A stretch of 34,969 nt of DNA from Methanobrevibacter sp. (GCF_017432245.1 NZ_JAFRJO010000018.1:1-34969), one strand, 5' to 3'. Counted from the first letter of the stretch, positions 7,658 to 15,966 are shown. Numbers and translations are program-made. The notes: generated from the letters alone by a model not told the origin.

Positions 7658-9352
7658 TTATTGTTCATAGATTAAACTCATATCCTCTATTGGCAATATG
7701 GTTTCAACTGCTTTTACTTCAATCGCTATTCCCTTTTCCTTAATTGCAGCTATTGAATTCAATCCACTTCCTGTGACAATTCCAAAGTTGTAGTTGTCCA
7801 CTTTTGCATTGTATACCAATTCTCTTGGCTTACCTACTTTAAAGATTGGGAATCCATTTCCATTGATCTTATCCAAGATATCTTCACATTCAGGTCTTGC
7901 TATGTAAGGAACCTCTTTAATTGAAGCAAGTATCTTCTTAGGATTTTTCCTTTTGCTTATTTGGGTTAAATTTTTAAAGATGAATATTTTATGAGGGTCT
8001 ATTGAGGAACCGTCATATGAAATCATCTCTACAAACATTGGAGGTTTTCCAAGCTCCAATAATCCACCATACCTTGGAGTGCTCATGATTCCATTGTTGA
8101 TTAGAATGCCGTCAATTGACAAGCTGCAAACGGTAGCTATTCCCACTTTGCTGTCATCGCTTGGATGATCTACAATATTGAAAAGGGGGTTCATGTATTT
8201 TGGAAGACTCTTATATGTTCTTTTCATGATTGCCAATGCATCATCAAGGTCCAACTTATTCAAGTATGATATGTTTGCAACTATATTGCCTTCATTTGTT
8301 TCAATATCATAATCAACCTGATTCATCCGGTTCAATGATTTTGTAAGTATGAATGGTGTTTTCTTATACTCTATTTTCTTTGCTTTCTTGATTTTGTGCT
8401 TAGAGGATTCAAGCTCTTTCAGCTTATTGTAATCTATGAATTCCTCTCCAGTCTTGATATCCACTTTATAATCCATTTCCTGAGCTGCGCAGAATGGTGT
8501 GATTCCTCCAATGATTGATATCCCAACCATTCCTTCTGGGACTGGAATTCCTAAAACGTTTTCACTTGTCTCTCCAATTTCCAAAACTCCTCCAATTCCC
8601 ACTTTTTCAAGGTTTTGGATAATTTCCTTTGCCTTTTCTAAACTGGTTTCAGGAATTATCCTAAAGTTTGCAGGAATTGTTCCGGTTCCATGTTCCGCAA
8701 CTTCCAAAACTGAAGTCATGTCTTTTGCTATAAATGCATCTAATGGAGTAATAGATGTTTTCTTGTATGAAATCAATTCTGAGAACTTGGTAGGATAGTA
8801 ATCTTCAATTTCAACGAGCCCTCCATATTGAGGGATAGATGGAATTCCATTTTTTAAAAATACTCCATCAATTGTTGTACCACAGATGGTTTTCATCACA
8901 TATCCCTTTTTCCCATTGATTTCAGTTTTTTTAGCATTAATTAATGGGCTTACGCAAACTCCTGCAGCAAAGACTTCCTTAATGATGTCAAATGCCTTGT
9001 TTTCTAGGATATTTGAGGTATTTACAATTACATTTCCAGACCTTTTATTGTAATCAAAATCAGTTAAGTATATTCTCTCTTCAAATTTTGAAAATGTGAA
9101 GTCCACTTGGTCATAAATCAATCCCTTTTCAAGCTTTGCTCTTCCAAGATCTGTGATTACTCTACCAGAATATCCTTTTCTTTCTGTGTATCCCTTTTCA
9201 TCAAGAATTTGCATATGATAACGCACTGCTCTTTCACCAAGGTTATACCCTTTGTTTTTAAGTTCGTCAGCTATTACCTTTGAACCGATTGGCTTTTCCT
9301 GCACATTAAGGATTCTTAGAATTTCTATCATTCTATGTTCAGATTCTGACAT
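7658..9352 (-). CDS. nrpR: NrpR, euryarchaeal global nitrogen transcriptional repressor
   Basis: A 564-residue repressor known from Methanococcus and Methanosarcina to bind GGAA-N6-TTCC operators and to release DNA when 2-oxoglutarate signals nitrogen shortage. Residues about 1-75 are a winged helix (ILNVQEKPIGSKVIADEL, then GERAVRYHMQILDEKGYTER). Two copies of the NrpR regulatory domain follow, about 85-310 and 325-550; the parallel segments GVCVSPLI..KKTICGTTIDGVFLKNGIPS and GIATVCSLSIDGILINNGIM show the duplication. The start has TAGGAGAT seven or so nt upstream of ATG 9352. It is the two-domain single-chain form. It lies just downstream of glnA, a classic target, whose promoter has a perfect operator. 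Confidence 0.93.
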   Translation of the reverse strand: MSESEHRMIEILRILNVQEKPIGSKVIADELKNKGYNLGERAVRYHMQILDEKGYTERKGYSGRVITDLGRAKLEKGLIYDQVDFTFSKFEERIYLTDFDYNKRSGNVIVNTSNILENKAFDIIKEVFAAGVCVSPLINAKKTEINGKKGYVMKTICGTTIDGVFLKNGIPSIPQYGGLVEIEDYYPTKFSELISYKKTSITPLDAFIAKDMTSVLEVAEHGTGTIPANFRIIPETSLEKAKEIIQNLEKVGIGGVLEIGETSENVLGIPVPEGMVGISIIGGITPFCAAQEMDYKVDIKTGEEFIDYNKLKELESSKHKIKKAKKIEYKKTPFILTKSLNRMNQVDYDIETNEGNIVANISYLNKLDLDDALAIMKRTYKSLPKYMNPLFNIVDHPSDDSKVGIATVCSLSIDGILINNGIMSTPRYGGLLELGKPPMFVEMISYDGSSIDPHKIFIFKNLTQISKRKNPKKILASIKEVPYIARPECEDILDKINGNGFPIFKVGKPRELVYNAKVDNYNFGIVTGSGLNSIAAIKEKGIAIEVKAVETILPIEDMSLIYEQ

Positions 9353-9410
9353 GTAATCTCCTACTTTTCTAAATGGAATTTTTTAAAATAAGTATTGTGA
9401 TTGATTAAAA

Positions 9411-9461
9411 CAAGTTTTTAAAAATAAAATAAAAATAGCTATTTAATTTTTAAATAGCTAT
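9411..9461 (-). terminator. Hairpin plus T-tract terminator of glnA
   Basis: At 9435-9461 ATAGCTATTTAA and TTAAATAGCTAT form a perfect 12-bp stem with a TTT loop. Read in the glnA direction it begins 36 nt after the stop codon and is followed by a T-rich tail (complement of 9411-9434). This looks like an intrinsic terminator and separates glnA from nrpR. Confidence 0.65.
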
Positions 9462-9496
9462 AGGTTCTTAAATCTTAATTCATTTAGATAATTGAA

Positions 9497-10840
9497 TTAT
9501 AAGTTTAAGTATTTCTTATGTTCGTAATTGAACACTTGGACTCTGTATTCGTCCCATTCTTCGTATTTAGCTGCTAAGAATGCATCGAATATATGTTCTC
9601 CAAGTGCTTCTTTCATGATTTCGCTTTCTTCAAAGGTATGGTAAGCTTCCCATAAACTGGAAGGCAATAATTCAATACCCATTTCTTCCCTTTCTTCATC
9701 GCTCAATTCATAAATGTTGAATTCAATTGCTTCTCCAGGGTCGATTTTGTTTTTGATACCATCCATACCTGCTTCCAACATCACTGCAAATGCAAGGTAA
9801 GGGTTACAGGTTGGGTCTGGGCTTCTGTATTCAATACGGGTAGCTTTTCCACGTGCAGCTGGAACTCTGATTAAAGTGGATCTGTTTTGAATACCATAGG
9901 AAATGTATACAGGAGCTTCGTAACCTGGGACCAATCTTTTGTATGAGTTTACAATAGGGTTGGTTACAGCTGTGATTGCTGCAGAGTGTTTTAATAATCC
10001 TCCAATAAACCACATAGCTTCTTGAGATAAACCGGTTTCACTGTTTTCATCATAAAAGATGTTTTTCCCATCCTTGAATAAGCTTTGGTGACAATGCATT
10101 CCACTACCACTTTCTCCAAAGAATGGTTTTGGCATGAAAGTAACTCTGTAGTCAAATCCATCGAAATCAGCCATATTCGCTACAATAGCTTTAATTGCTT
10201 GTTTGAATGTGATAACTGCATCTGCAGTTTTTAAAGCATCATCGAATTTGAATGCAATTTCATTTTGACCAGGACCTACTTCGTGGTGGCTTGCTTCAAC
10301 TTCAAAGCCTAATTCCTGTAAGTTTGTGGTAATTTCTCTTCTGAAGTCAGTTCCCTTATCGACAGGTTCCACATCAAAGTATCCTGCATCGTCGTGAGGA
10401 ATTGGGTATCCGTCATCATCAGTGTCTACAATAAAGAATTCAGGTTCTGGACCTATGTTGTAGGTGTAACCTTCTTCCTTGATTTTAGCCAATGCCTTTT
10501 TAAGGATACCTCTTGGATCCCCTTCAAATGGTTCTCCATTAGGTTTGTAAATGTCACAAATAAATCTGCATGATGCAGATTCTTCAGGTCTCCAGGATAA
10601 AGCGGAATAGGTGCTTATATCTGGTTTCAATACAAGGTCACTTCCTTCAATTCCTACGAAACCTGGTATTGATGATCCATCAAAGAGGATTCCATCAGTA
10701 AGTAAATCTTCCATATTTTCCAATTTGCAAGGAATAGACACGTTTTTTGGAATTCCATGCAAATCAACAAATTGGAGTCTAATAAACTTTATATTGTCTG
10801 CTTTCATTCTTTCGATTACATTTTTGATTCTTTCTTCCAT
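9497..10840 (-). CDS. glnA: Glutamine synthetase, type I
   Basis: ATP-dependent synthesis of glutamine from glutamate and ammonia. Motifs seen: [18 protein letters not shown] at the start of the beta-grasp/catalytic junction, [10 protein letters not shown], the [11 protein letters not shown] metal-binding segment, GSGMHCHQS and the arginine-rich [20 protein letters not shown]. The region [19 protein letters not shown] does not resemble the adenylylation loop of the beta subtype, so covalent regulation is unlikely. I place the start at ATG 10840 because GGAGAATGAT ends 3 nt before it; the in-frame ATG 15 nt upstream (10855) has no binding site. 447 residues, normal. Control by NrpR is indicated by the operator upstream. 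Confidence 0.96.
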   Translation of the reverse strand: MEERIKNVIERMKADNIKFIRLQFVDLHGIPKNVSIPCKLENMEDLLTDGILFDGSSIPGFVGIEGSDLVLKPDISTYSALSWRPEESASCRFICDIYKPNGEPFEGDPRGILKKALAKIKEEGYTYNIGPEPEFFIVDTDDDGYPIPHDDAGYFDVEPVDKGTDFRREITTNLQELGFEVEASHHEVGPGQNEIAFKFDDALKTADAVITFKQAIKAIVANMADFDGFDYRVTFMPKPFFGESGSGMHCHQSLFKDGKNIFYDENSETGLSQEAMWFIGGLLKHSAAITAVTNPIVNSYKRLVPGYEAPVYISYGIQNRSTLIRVPAARGKATRIEYRSPDPTCNPYLAFAVMLEAGMDGIKNKIDPGEAIEFNIYELSDEEREEMGIELLPSSLWEAYHTFEESEIMKEALGEHIFDAFLAAKYEEWDEYRVQVFNYEHKKYLNL

Positions 10841-10920
10841 TAAATCATTCTCCATTAGATTTGGAATAATATAATAATAATTATTTTTTAATTCAATAAT
10901 TATTTCTCAATCATTAGTTC

Positions 10921-10934
10921 GGAAATAGATTTCC
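10921..10934 (-). promoter_or_regulatory. NrpR operator of glnA (GGAA-N6-TTCC)
   Basis: GGAAATAGATTTCC matches the established NrpR consensus GGAA-N6-TTCC exactly. It lies 81 nt before the glnA start codon and just downstream of the TATA box at 10948-10955, so it covers the expected transcription start and would block polymerase when bound. The nrpR gene itself is the next gene downstream of glnA. I saw no second site in the glnA or nrpR spacers. Confidence 0.88.
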
Positions 10935-10947
10935 ACCTAATAATAAA

Positions 10948-10955
10948 TTTATATA
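10948..10955 (-). promoter_or_regulatory. glnA TATA box
   Basis: On the minus strand this reads TATATAAA, preceded by AAAA as in an archaeal BRE. About 25 nt downstream is position 10925, inside the NrpR operator. Confidence 0.65.
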
Positions 10956-11224
10956 TTTTAATATATTATTTTATCTATTTTATAGTTTTTAAACCTTGTG
11001 CAATAGTTTATTTTTTTTAATATTTTTCATTTGAATATTTAATTTTTTATTAAAATTTTAAAAATAGTTTATTTTTATTATAAAAAATTGAACAAAAATA
11101 CATTTTAATATATTTTTTTATAAAATTTTGAAAAGAATAGTTTTAAAAATAGCAAAAATTATTAAAAAAAATCTATGGGGAATTTTATCTAAAATCAGTA
11201 AAAAAAGTTGTAGTTTTAGAATTG

Positions 11225-11977
11225 TTATAATTCCAAAACTTTAAAAGATTCTAAGTTGAGTAAATCAAAATTAAGTATTTTTGGAGCGTAGTTAACTTCT
11301 CCAATTCCAGTTACCAATTTATAAGCTTCAAATGCTTCTAAACATCCAACGATATTTGGAACAGGTCCAATTACTGGAGGCACTCCTTTTGTTAATTTTG
11401 ATATTTCCTTTTTAGTTTCCTCTCCCAATTCCTTTCCAAGGGATGGAAGGGAGAACAATTCCTCATATGATGGAGTGTCTTTAGTGAATACGCTCACTTG
11501 CCCTTGTGTTCCATGAATAGCTCCATGAACAAATGGAATATCATTTTCTCTAGCAAATCTGCTTACGATGATTCTTGTGTATAGGTTATCCAATGCATCT
11601 ATGATTATATCCCTATCGCCGAATACCTTTTCTATATTGTCTGCATTCAATTCTTCATTGAAAGCATTTACTTTTGTATATGGGTTTGTGATTCTGACTC
11701 TTTCTTTTGTTGCAACGGTTTTGTCTACACCTATTGTTTCCAAACTGGAGATTGCCTGTCTGTTTAAGTTTGACAGATCGTATGCATCCTTGTCTATAAT
11801 TGTTAAGTCGCCAAGCCCCATACGTGCAAGCATAATGATAGTTGCTCCACCTATGCCTCCACAGCCGACTATGCCTATTTTAGCGTCTTTAAATCTTGTT
11901 TGTTGGCTTTTAGTTACAATACTCATTTGACGAGTTGCTATATCCCAGTATCCAAATCCTTTATATCTTTCTGGCAT
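11225..11977 (-). CDS. E1-like (ThiF/MoeB/HesA family) adenylyltransferase
   Basis: A 250-residue nucleotide-binding enzyme of the ubiquitin-activating E1 superfamily, which adenylates the C-terminus of a small beta-grasp protein. Seen: glycine loop GIVGCGGIGGATI near residue 33, the arginine motif DLSNLNRQ, ATKERV, and the Mg-binding DALDN. It lacks the CxxC zinc pairs of MoeB/ThiF, and its only cysteines are in the glycine loop and in NIVGCLEA, so the conserved catalytic cysteine before GVPPVIGP appears absent (threonine/lysine there). It may therefore adenylate without forming a thioester. Substrate protein and pathway (sulfur transfer, molybdopterin, thiamine or a SAMP-like protein) cannot be decided; no beta-grasp protein is next to it. 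AAGGTGGAAAT precedes ATG 11977. Confidence 0.82.
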   Translation of the reverse strand: MPERYKGFGYWDIATRQMSIVTKSQQTRFKDAKIGIVGCGGIGGATIIMLARMGLGDLTIIDKDAYDLSNLNRQAISSLETIGVDKTVATKERVRITNPYTKVNAFNEELNADNIEKVFGDRDIIIDALDNLYTRIIVSRFARENDIPFVHGAIHGTQGQVSVFTKDTPSYEELFSLPSLGKELGEETKKEISKLTKGVPPVIGPVPNIVGCLEAFEAYKLVTGIGEVNYAPKILNFDLLNLESFKVLEL

Positions 11978-12157
11978 ATTTCCACCTTTTCACATCTAAT
12001 AATATATTATCAATATCTTTTATATTTTTATATCTTTTTGAATCCCTAGTTTAATATTAAGTTTTATAATATATAACAATTGTTATTTTTTATAGTTTAC
12101 TTAAATTTTTGATATTTTGAATATCATTTAATATTTACAATCTCTTTTTTTAAATTA

Positions 12158-13327
12158 TTAGAAATAAGTGTATTTCTTACCAAAGAACTCTTCCACTTTC
12201 TTTAAATCTTCAGAGATATTGATCATTTGTGTGCAATGGTTTAAGCAGTCATCGCAATGAATGCAGCTGTCTGCCCTTGTACCGTTATCAAGTGAGAAAT
12301 AATGCATTGCACTTCCTGCAGGATCATTTAGCATTTTAGCCACATTGTATTCCCTAAAGCATCCTGCAACATCCACTCCATTAGGGCATGGCATACAGTA
12401 GCCGCAACCTGTGCAGTCATTTCCTCTCCTTTGCTTATACTCCCAGGCAACTTCCTTAATGATTTCCATATCATTTTCACTGATGGAGTTTATTTCAGAC
12501 TTTTCAGCTATTTCTATATTCTCTTTCACTTGATCTAAAGAGTTCATTCCACTAAGGACTGTGTTCACTTCCTCCATATTCCAAAGGTATTGGAAAGCCC
12601 ATTCAAGAGGGGTTCTCTTTTCTTCAGCCATATCCCATAATTCCATAATGTCTTGAGGAACATTTTGCACCAATCTTCCACCTCTAAGAGGTTCCATAAT
12701 CATGGTTCCTAAGCCATGGGAAGCCAAGTATTCGACACCTTCCTTTCCTGATTGATACCTTTCATCGAGATAGTTCAATTGTGTAAGGCCAAATTCGAAC
12801 TTGTCATAGTCATCAACAATATCCACTATCCAATCCATCTCTGTATGGGCTGAAAATCCAACATGCTTTGCTTTGCCTGAACTTAAAATCTCATCAAGGA
12901 ATTCAAAGACATCAAGTTCCCTAAACATTTTCCAATAATCCTCATTAAGGCTATGCAGCATGTATAAATCAATGGAATCGGTTTTCAAATCCTTCAATTG
13001 CTGTTCGAATATGTTCTCCATATCCTCTTTTGACTTAATGAGCCAACTGGGAAGCTTTGTACTTAAAAGTACCTCATCCCTATATGAATTTTCATCCAAG
13101 AAGTTTCCAAGATACTCTTCACAGTTTCCTTTTCCAGATAAGTTGTTTGCATGATATGAATAAGCTGTGTCAACAAGATTTATTCCATTTTCAATTCCAT
13201 AACTTAATATTTTATCGGACTCTTCAACATTTATTTGATTATTGTTTTTAAAATGGGGCAATCTCATTGCTCCGAATCCTAAGATAGAAACTTTCTCTCC
13301 AGTTTTTCCTAAAGTTCTATATTTCAT
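12158..13327 (-). CDS. Aldo/keto reductase with C-terminal ferredoxin-type domain
   Basis: A 389-residue protein: an aldo/keto reductase barrel (about 1-285) followed by an iron-sulfur tail. The catalytic tetrad is visible as Asp and Tyr in NLVDTAYSYH, Lys in LLSTKLPSW and His in LYMLHSL. The tail has CTGCGYCMPCPNGV and CIHCDDCLNHC, the arrangement of the archaeal/bacterial group COG1453. Family members are described as predicted oxidoreductases; the natural substrate is unknown. AGGTAAC precedes ATG 13327. It has long spacers on both sides and appears to be a single-gene unit. Electrons may pass between ferredoxin and a nicotinamide cofactor, but this is inference from the domains. Confidence 0.88.
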   Translation of the reverse strand: MKYRTLGKTGEKVSILGFGAMRLPHFKNNNQINVEESDKILSYGIENGINLVDTAYSYHANNLSGKGNCEEYLGNFLDENSYRDEVLLSTKLPSWLIKSKEDMENIFEQQLKDLKTDSIDLYMLHSLNEDYWKMFRELDVFEFLDEILSSGKAKHVGFSAHTEMDWIVDIVDDYDKFEFGLTQLNYLDERYQSGKEGVEYLASHGLGTMIMEPLRGGRLVQNVPQDIMELWDMAEEKRTPLEWAFQYLWNMEEVNTVLSGMNSLDQVKENIEIAEKSEINSISENDMEIIKEVAWEYKQRRGNDCTGCGYCMPCPNGVDVAGCFREYNVAKMLNDPAGSAMHYFSLDNGTRADSCIHCDDCLNHCTQMINISEDLKKVEEFFGKKYTYF

Positions 13328-13552
13328 TGTGTTACCTATAAAAATTTATTATATTAAATATTTTTAGAAATTATGTTTTTTGGAAATTAATGTTTTTTGA
13401 TATTTTTTAGATATTTTAATATTAGTTCTTTTAATTAATATCATTTTTTAATAGGTTTAAAGAAAAGTGATATGATTGGTAAAAATAGTTTATAAAATTA
13501 TCTATGCTGTTAAATTTGAATGAAAATAGTTAAAAATAGATAAAAATAGTTA

Positions 13553-13559
13553 AAAAAAG
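13553..13559 (-). terminator. T-tract downstream of the tRNA
   Basis: On the minus strand a run of seven Ts lies about 30 nt after the tRNA 3' end and is followed by further T-tracts separated by ACTA/TCTA (13520-13553). This is the likely 3' end of the tRNA precursor. Confidence 0.45.
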
Positions 13560-13587
13560 TTATGATGTTAAGATTCCTGGGATTGGA

Positions 13588-13697
13588 TGCCGGGGGCGGG
13601 ATTCGAACCCGCGATCTCACGGTATCCCAGGAAAAAAGTCAGAGCACGCTTAGTTACCCTATGAGCCGTGCGCTCTAACCAGCTGAGCCACCCCGGC
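13588..13697 (-). tRNA. Elongator tRNA-Met (anticodon CAU) with a 36-nt intron
   Basis: Mature parts fold perfectly: acceptor GCCGGGG/CCCCGGC with discriminator A, D-arm GCTC/GAGC, anticodon stem CACGG/CCGTG with loop CTCATAA, and T-arm GCGGG-TTCGAAT-CCCGC. The intron occupies 13624-13659, at the canonical position 37/38. The splice sites form the archaeal bulge-helix-bulge: CTCA pairs with TGGG as the four-base helix, with bulges TA|G and AT|A. CCA is not encoded. The initiator type is excluded because the anticodon stem lacks GGG/CCC; tRNA-Ile2, which also has CAU before modification, is less likely from the acceptor and stem sequence. Mature length 74 nt. Confidence 0.93.
13624..13659 (-). 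other. tRNA-Met intron
   Basis: 36-nt archaeal tRNA intron bounded by the bulge-helix-bulge motif described for the tRNA. Its 3' half contains TTTTTTCCTGGGAT, of which TTCCTGGGAT is exactly complementary to a stretch in the 3' trailer (13574-13583). Confidence 0.85.
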
Positions 13698-13730
13698 ATC
13701 AGACAGTATTAAAAGTTATGTTTTTTATGA

Positions 13731-13742
13731 TTTATATATTTT
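13731..13742 (-). promoter_or_regulatory. TATA box of the tRNA-Met gene
   Basis: On the minus strand AAAATATATAAA; its centre is about 39 nt before the tRNA 5' end, so transcription would start roughly 14 nt upstream of the tRNA, leaving a leader for RNase P to remove. Confidence 0.5.
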
Positions 13743-13944
13743 TGGTTTGTTAGCAAATCTTATATTGTAAAAAACACAATTAATATTTATATTGAAATTA
13801 ATAAATTATAATGATAAAAATTATAATAAATGATAAAAATAATGATTTGAAATAAATTATGATTATTTATTATGGTTATTTTATTATAATTTTTCAAAAA
13901 ATGATTATTATTGATTTTATTTAATTAATTTTTCATGTGATATT

Positions 13945-15195
13945 ATGAGTAATGTTAAAGATATGTCCCTTGCTGATGAAGGGATTAGAAAGATTAAATG
14001 GGTTCAAAAGCACATGCCTGTTCTTGAACACATTAAAAAACAATTTGAAGAAGAAAAGCCTTTTGAAGGAATTACCATTGGATCATGCTTACACTTGGAA
14101 CCTAAAACCGTCAATTTAGGTTTGACTTTACAGGCTGGTGGAGCTGAAGTGGCTATGACCGGTTGTAATCCTCTTTCAACCCATGATGATGCAGCAGCTG
14201 GCGCAGCTGCACTCGGATTGAATATCTACGGTTGGAGAGAGCAAACCGATGAGGAATATTACGAAGCTATTGACAATGTATTATCCCACAAGCCGGATGT
14301 AATCATTGATGACGGTGCAGATATGATCATGTACCTTCATGAAAAACGTCCTGAACTCTTGGCAAACATCAAAGGTGCTTGTGAAGAAACAACCACTGGT
14401 GTTCACAGATTGGAAGCTATGCATGCTGATGGGGCTCTTAAGTTCCCAGTTATTGCAGTAAATGATGCTTATACCAAATACTTATTTGACAACCGTTATG
14501 GTACTGGACAATCCTCTTTGGATGCAATTATGGGAACTACAAACATGTTGATTGCAGGTAAGAATGTAGTTGTCTGCGGTTACGGCTGGTGCGGTCGTGG
14601 AGTTGCATCCCGTGCTGCAGGACTTGGTGCAAATGTCATTGTAACTGAAGTGGATCCAATCAGAGCACTTGAAGCAAGAATGGATGGTTACAGAGTAATG
14701 AAAATAAGAGAAGCTGTAAAAATAGCTGACCTTGTTGTAACTGTAACCGGTAACATTGACATTATCCATGGAGATGACTTCAAGTACATGAAAGACGGAT
14801 GTATGTTATCCAACTCTGGACATTTCAATGTGGAAATCAACAGGCAAGATCTTGAAGCTCAATCTGTAAGCTGTGAAGAGGTAAGGGAAAGCATTGAAAT
14901 GTTTACCATGAAAGATGGCAGAAAAATCTATCTTTTAGCAGATGGAAGACTTGTAAACCTTGCTGCAGCAAGAGGACAAGGACACCCAGCAGAAATCATG
15001 GATATGAGTTTTGCTGTTCAGGCTTTATCTGCAAAATACATCGTTGAAAATGACTTGACTTTAGGAGTTGAAAAAGCTCCTGACAGCATTGATGATGATG
15101 TTGCAAGGTTAAAGCTTAAAGCTATGGGAATTGAAATTGACGATTTATCAGAACGTCAAAAAGATTACTTATCCGATTGGAGAGAAGGAACCTAA
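13945..15195 (+). CDS. ahcY: S-adenosylhomocysteine / S-inosylhomocysteine hydrolase
   Basis: NAD-dependent hydrolase that splits the thioether left after SAM-dependent methylation. Seen: LTLQAGGAEVAMTGCNPLST and HDDAAAGAAALG of the substrate domain, DDGADMIMYLH, ETTTGVHRLEAM, VNDAYTKYLFDNRYGTGQSS, the Rossmann loop GKNVVVCGYGWCGRGVA, and the C-terminal tail ending LSDWREGT. In methanogens such as Methanocaldococcus the homologous enzyme was shown to prefer S-inosylhomocysteine, after deamination by DadD; which substrate applies here cannot be read from sequence. 416 residues, usual for the archaeal form, which lacks the longer C-terminus of the eukaryotic enzyme. GTGAT precedes ATG 13945. 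Confidence 0.95.
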   Translation: MSNVKDMSLADEGIRKIKWVQKHMPVLEHIKKQFEEEKPFEGITIGSCLHLEPKTVNLGLTLQAGGAEVAMTGCNPLSTHDDAAAGAAALGLNIYGWREQTDEEYYEAIDNVLSHKPDVIIDDGADMIMYLHEKRPELLANIKGACEETTTGVHRLEAMHADGALKFPVIAVNDAYTKYLFDNRYGTGQSSLDAIMGTTNMLIAGKNVVVCGYGWCGRGVASRAAGLGANVIVTEVDPIRALEARMDGYRVMKIREAVKIADLVVTVTGNIDIIHGDDFKYMKDGCMLSNSGHFNVEINRQDLEAQSVSCEEVRESIEMFTMKDGRKIYLLADGRLVNLAAARGQGHPAEIMDMSFAVQALSAKYIVENDLTLGVEKAPDSIDDDVARLKLKAMGIEIDDLSERQKDYLSDWREGT

Positions 15196-15293
15196 TTCTC
15201 TTTAATCATCTTATTTTATTTTTAAATATTTTTTAGATTTTATTTATTCTTATTCTTTTCATAAATTTTTGCAATTGATTATTTTTGATTATT

Positions 15294-15959
15294 ATGTCTT
15301 ATTTTCGCTATATTGATAATGGAGAAGGCCCTACAAAATTGTTCATTGGAGGGGTTCATGGTGATGAAGGCAAGGATGTTTTGCCATTGATTAAGCTTTT
15401 ATCCAATGATGACTTTTCAAGCGGTCAGATCTATATCTACAATTTTGACAAAACCCCATATATCTCTACAATCCATAGGGAATTTTACCAATCTGAGCAA
15501 GGCAAGAAAATATTGGATTTGATAGACTATTACAAGCCGGATTTCTATACAGAGCTTCATTCTTACAATATAAAGCATTTTAAGAAATTGACAAGTTTGG
15601 AAAGACTTGACAATCAAGGGATTCCACCATTGATTGATTGCGGGCAGTATGTCTTATGCAGTTCAGTTTCTCCTTTAATACGAAGAAACCATTTCACCAA
15701 GGAAAATATTTGCCAAACTTTGGAGTTTCCTTCCTTTAGAGGTGAAGACCTAAAACTTAGTGATGATGAACTCTTTGAAAAATATGATTATGATTACAGT
15801 TTATCCGTTAAGGAATACCTGTCCTTTTTAAGACTCATTACTTTAAGCAAAAATAGAAATGATTTTGAAAAAAGAGTTTTAAAAGATTATAAAAAACAGG
15901 CAGATCTTGCCTTAAAATACGTAAAAATAATTTATGGATTGGATTTTCCAAGATATTAA
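15294..15959 (+). CDS. DUF2119 family protein with an M14-like zinc-hydrolase signature
   Basis: A 221-residue protein that I assign to the archaeal family DUF2119. The sequence shows the layout of the zinc carboxypeptidase/aspartoacylase fold (M14-like): H22-G-D-E25 in FIGGVHGDEGKD, a third histidine H89 in YTELHSYN, and a glutamate E144 in QTLEFPSF at the place of the catalytic base. No signal peptide or membrane helix. I moved the start to ATG 15294 because the longer frame begins with a TTG lacking a binding site; the site for ATG 15294 is weak too (TTGAT). It follows ahcY by about 100 bp on the same strand and may share its transcript. Substrate unknown. Confidence 0.75.
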   Translation: MSYFRYIDNGEGPTKLFIGGVHGDEGKDVLPLIKLLSNDDFSSGQIYIYNFDKTPYISTIHREFYQSEQGKKILDLIDYYKPDFYTELHSYNIKHFKKLTSLERLDNQGIPPLIDCGQYVLCSSVSPLIRRNHFTKENICQTLEFPSFRGEDLKLSDDELFEKYDYDYSLSVKEYLSFLRLITLSKNRNDFEKRVLKDYKKQADLALKYVKIIYGLDFPRY

Positions 15960-15966
15960 AAATAGA

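Larger units (their letters stand above)
10841..11224 (-). other. Intergenic: glnA leader and promoter, then 3' end of the E1-like gene
   Basis: No coding sequence seen. The part near glnA holds its leader, NrpR operator and TATA box. The remaining 10960-11224 is about 85-90% A+T with no recognisable gene; near the stop of the E1-like gene it carries T-tracts on the minus strand (seven at 11200-11206, eight at 11164-11171) that probably end that transcript. Confidence 0.7.

Noticed and set aside
9373-9386. GGAA-like site before nrpR as an NrpR autoregulatory operator
   Set aside because: GGAATTTTTTAAAA has only one half; TTCC is missing.
10611-10874. 87-codon plus-strand frame opposite the glnA start
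   Set aside because: Antisense to glnA N-terminus and its promoter; no binding site and no family resemblance.
13588-13697. tRNA with abnormal anticodon arm as a pseudogene
   Set aside because: The extra 36 nt fit an archaeal intron with a complete bulge-helix-bulge, and every stem is perfect after removal.
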